DNA of 9,228 nucleotides from Pseudomonadota bacterium (GTDB lineage Bacteria; Pseudomonadota; Gammaproteobacteria; Xanthomonadales; Xanthomonadaceae). Every line of letters begins with the position of its first letter. Position 1 is the first letter of the stretch. Shown piece after piece: positions 8,891 to 9,228 of this stretch. The notes beneath the pieces were generated by a model. It was given only the letters and a program-made list of their open reading frames with translations. It was not told where the DNA came from and did not search any database. Both the position numbers and the translations under genes were made by a program. Location of the stretch: NCBI GenBank assembly GCA_023453655.1, contig JAEXTE010000084.1, positions 1 to 9,228 on the forward strand. Reading direction: 5' to 3'.

Positions 8891-8916
8891 CACCGCTTCG
8901 TCGCGTGCTCGCGCCG

Positions 8917-8936
8917 TATTCGACCAATGGCGAATA
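8917..8936. promoter_or_regulatory. Inverted repeat TATTCG-N8-CGAATA, possible operator
   Basis: TATTCG (8917-8922) and CGAATA (8931-8936) are perfect inverted copies separated by eight bases. This is an unusually AT-rich spot in a GC-rich gap, 71 bp ahead of the dcaP-like start. It could be a regulator site in that gene's promoter. I find no clear -35/-10 pair beside it, and short inverted repeats do arise by chance. Confidence 0.35.
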
Positions 8937-8951
8937 GGCGTGGGGACGGTG

Positions 8952-8977
8952 CGCGGTCAGGCTCCCCGGGGACCGCG
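8952..8977 (+). promoter_or_regulatory. Leader stem-loop upstream of the dcaP-like gene
   Basis: CGCGGTC (8952-8958) and GACCGCG (8971-8977) pair perfectly in a 7-bp stem around a 12-base loop. It ends 29 bases before the ATG at 9007. It could be a leader structure that stabilises the mRNA of an abundant outer-membrane protein, or the end signal of the upstream exonuclease transcript, although no T-tract follows. Confidence 0.4.
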
Positions 8978-9006
8978 TACAGCGGCGCATCCTGTGGGAG
9001 GGAGCA

Positions 9007-9228
9007 ATGACGACGAAACGACGCCATCCAAGGCGGTTGCTGGCAACCGCCGTGCTGGTCGCGCTGGCCGCGCCCGGCATGGCCTTCGCGCAAAGCGCGA
9101 AGGAAGCCGAGCTTGAGGCCCGCGTGGCCCAGCTTGAAGCGCAGATCCAGGCCTTGCTGCAGTCGCAGCAACAGCAGCAGGAAAGCATCACCCAGACGCA
9201 GACCAGGCTCGACCAGGTCCAGGTCGCG
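9007..9228 (+). CDS. Exported coiled-coil protein, DcaP-like outer-membrane channel (5' part only)
   Basis: The first 74 codons of a gene that continues past the window. ATG with a strong ribosome site (GGGAGGGAG, 8996-9004). Residues 1-28 are a textbook signal peptide: basic KRRHPRR, a hydrophobic run LLATAVLVALAA, and a likely cut after AFA, leaving QSAKEAE. Residues about 31-74 are a heptad-like coiled coil (ELEARVAQLEAQIQALL) with a glutamine-rich stretch QSQQQQQ. DcaP-family trimeric channels begin this way, with a periplasmic N-terminal coiled coil before the beta-barrel; the barrel itself lies outside the window. Beside acs, a channel letting small organic acids across the outer membrane makes sense. 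Other exported coiled-coil proteins, such as YbgF/CpoB types, cannot be excluded. Confidence 0.65.
   Translation, partial: MTTKRRHPRRLLATAVLVALAAPGMAFAQSAKEAELEARVAQLEAQIQALLQSQQQQQESITQTQTRLDQVQVA

Noticed and set aside
9160..9182. CAG/CAA-rich run as a regulatory or variable repeat
   Set aside because: It simply encodes the glutamine-rich part of the coiled coil with mixed CAG, TCG and CAA codons; it is too short and impure to be a phase-variable repeat.

Overview
The DNA is strongly GC-rich, with coding frames saturated in G/C-ending codons. An extragenic palindromic repeat of a kind common in xanthomonads lies near the left end. Together with the gene set, this points to a gammaproteobacterium of the Lysobacteraceae/Xanthomonadaceae (Lysobacter, Luteimonas or Stenotrophomonas-like). 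That assignment is inference from style and content; there is no rRNA or other taxonomic marker.

The layout is compact. Positions 1-169 are non-coding and hold a pentanucleotide tandem repeat, the palindrome and the leader of the first gene. A 1149-residue transporter-fused hybrid histidine kinase of the CrbS type reads rightward (170-3619). It converges on a LuxR/NarL-type response regulator, CrbR-like, which reads leftward (4303-3638). Upstream of the regulator, on the same leftward strand, is a complete acetyl-CoA synthetase gene, acs (6323-4380). A 121-bp divergent control region (6324-6444) separates acs from a rightward pair. The first member is a cNMP-binding/CBS/DUF294 nucleotidyltransferase-like protein (6445-8262). 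The second is a DEDDh 3'-5' exonuclease (8264-8890), separated from it by one base. A 116-bp gap follows, then the first 74 codons of an exported coiled-coil protein that resembles a DcaP-type outer-membrane channel and runs off the right end.

The functional theme is acetate scavenging, the 'acetate switch'. The CrbS/CrbR pair is known from Vibrio and Pseudomonas to activate acs. Here sensor, regulator and target are adjacent, and an outer-membrane channel begins at the edge. The least understood parts are the DUF294 protein and its exonuclease partner; how they act in acetate metabolism is not established to my knowledge.

The most interesting sequence signal is in the acs/DUF294 divergent region: an 11-bp direct repeat that builds a perfect TAGACC-TT-GGTCTA palindrome and a second degenerate one. 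The perfect palindrome abuts a plausible -35 box whose promoter would start transcription exactly at the ATG of the DUF294 gene, giving a leaderless mRNA. This is a strong candidate for the CrbR operator. I see no CRISPR array, phage, transposase, tRNA or rRNA.
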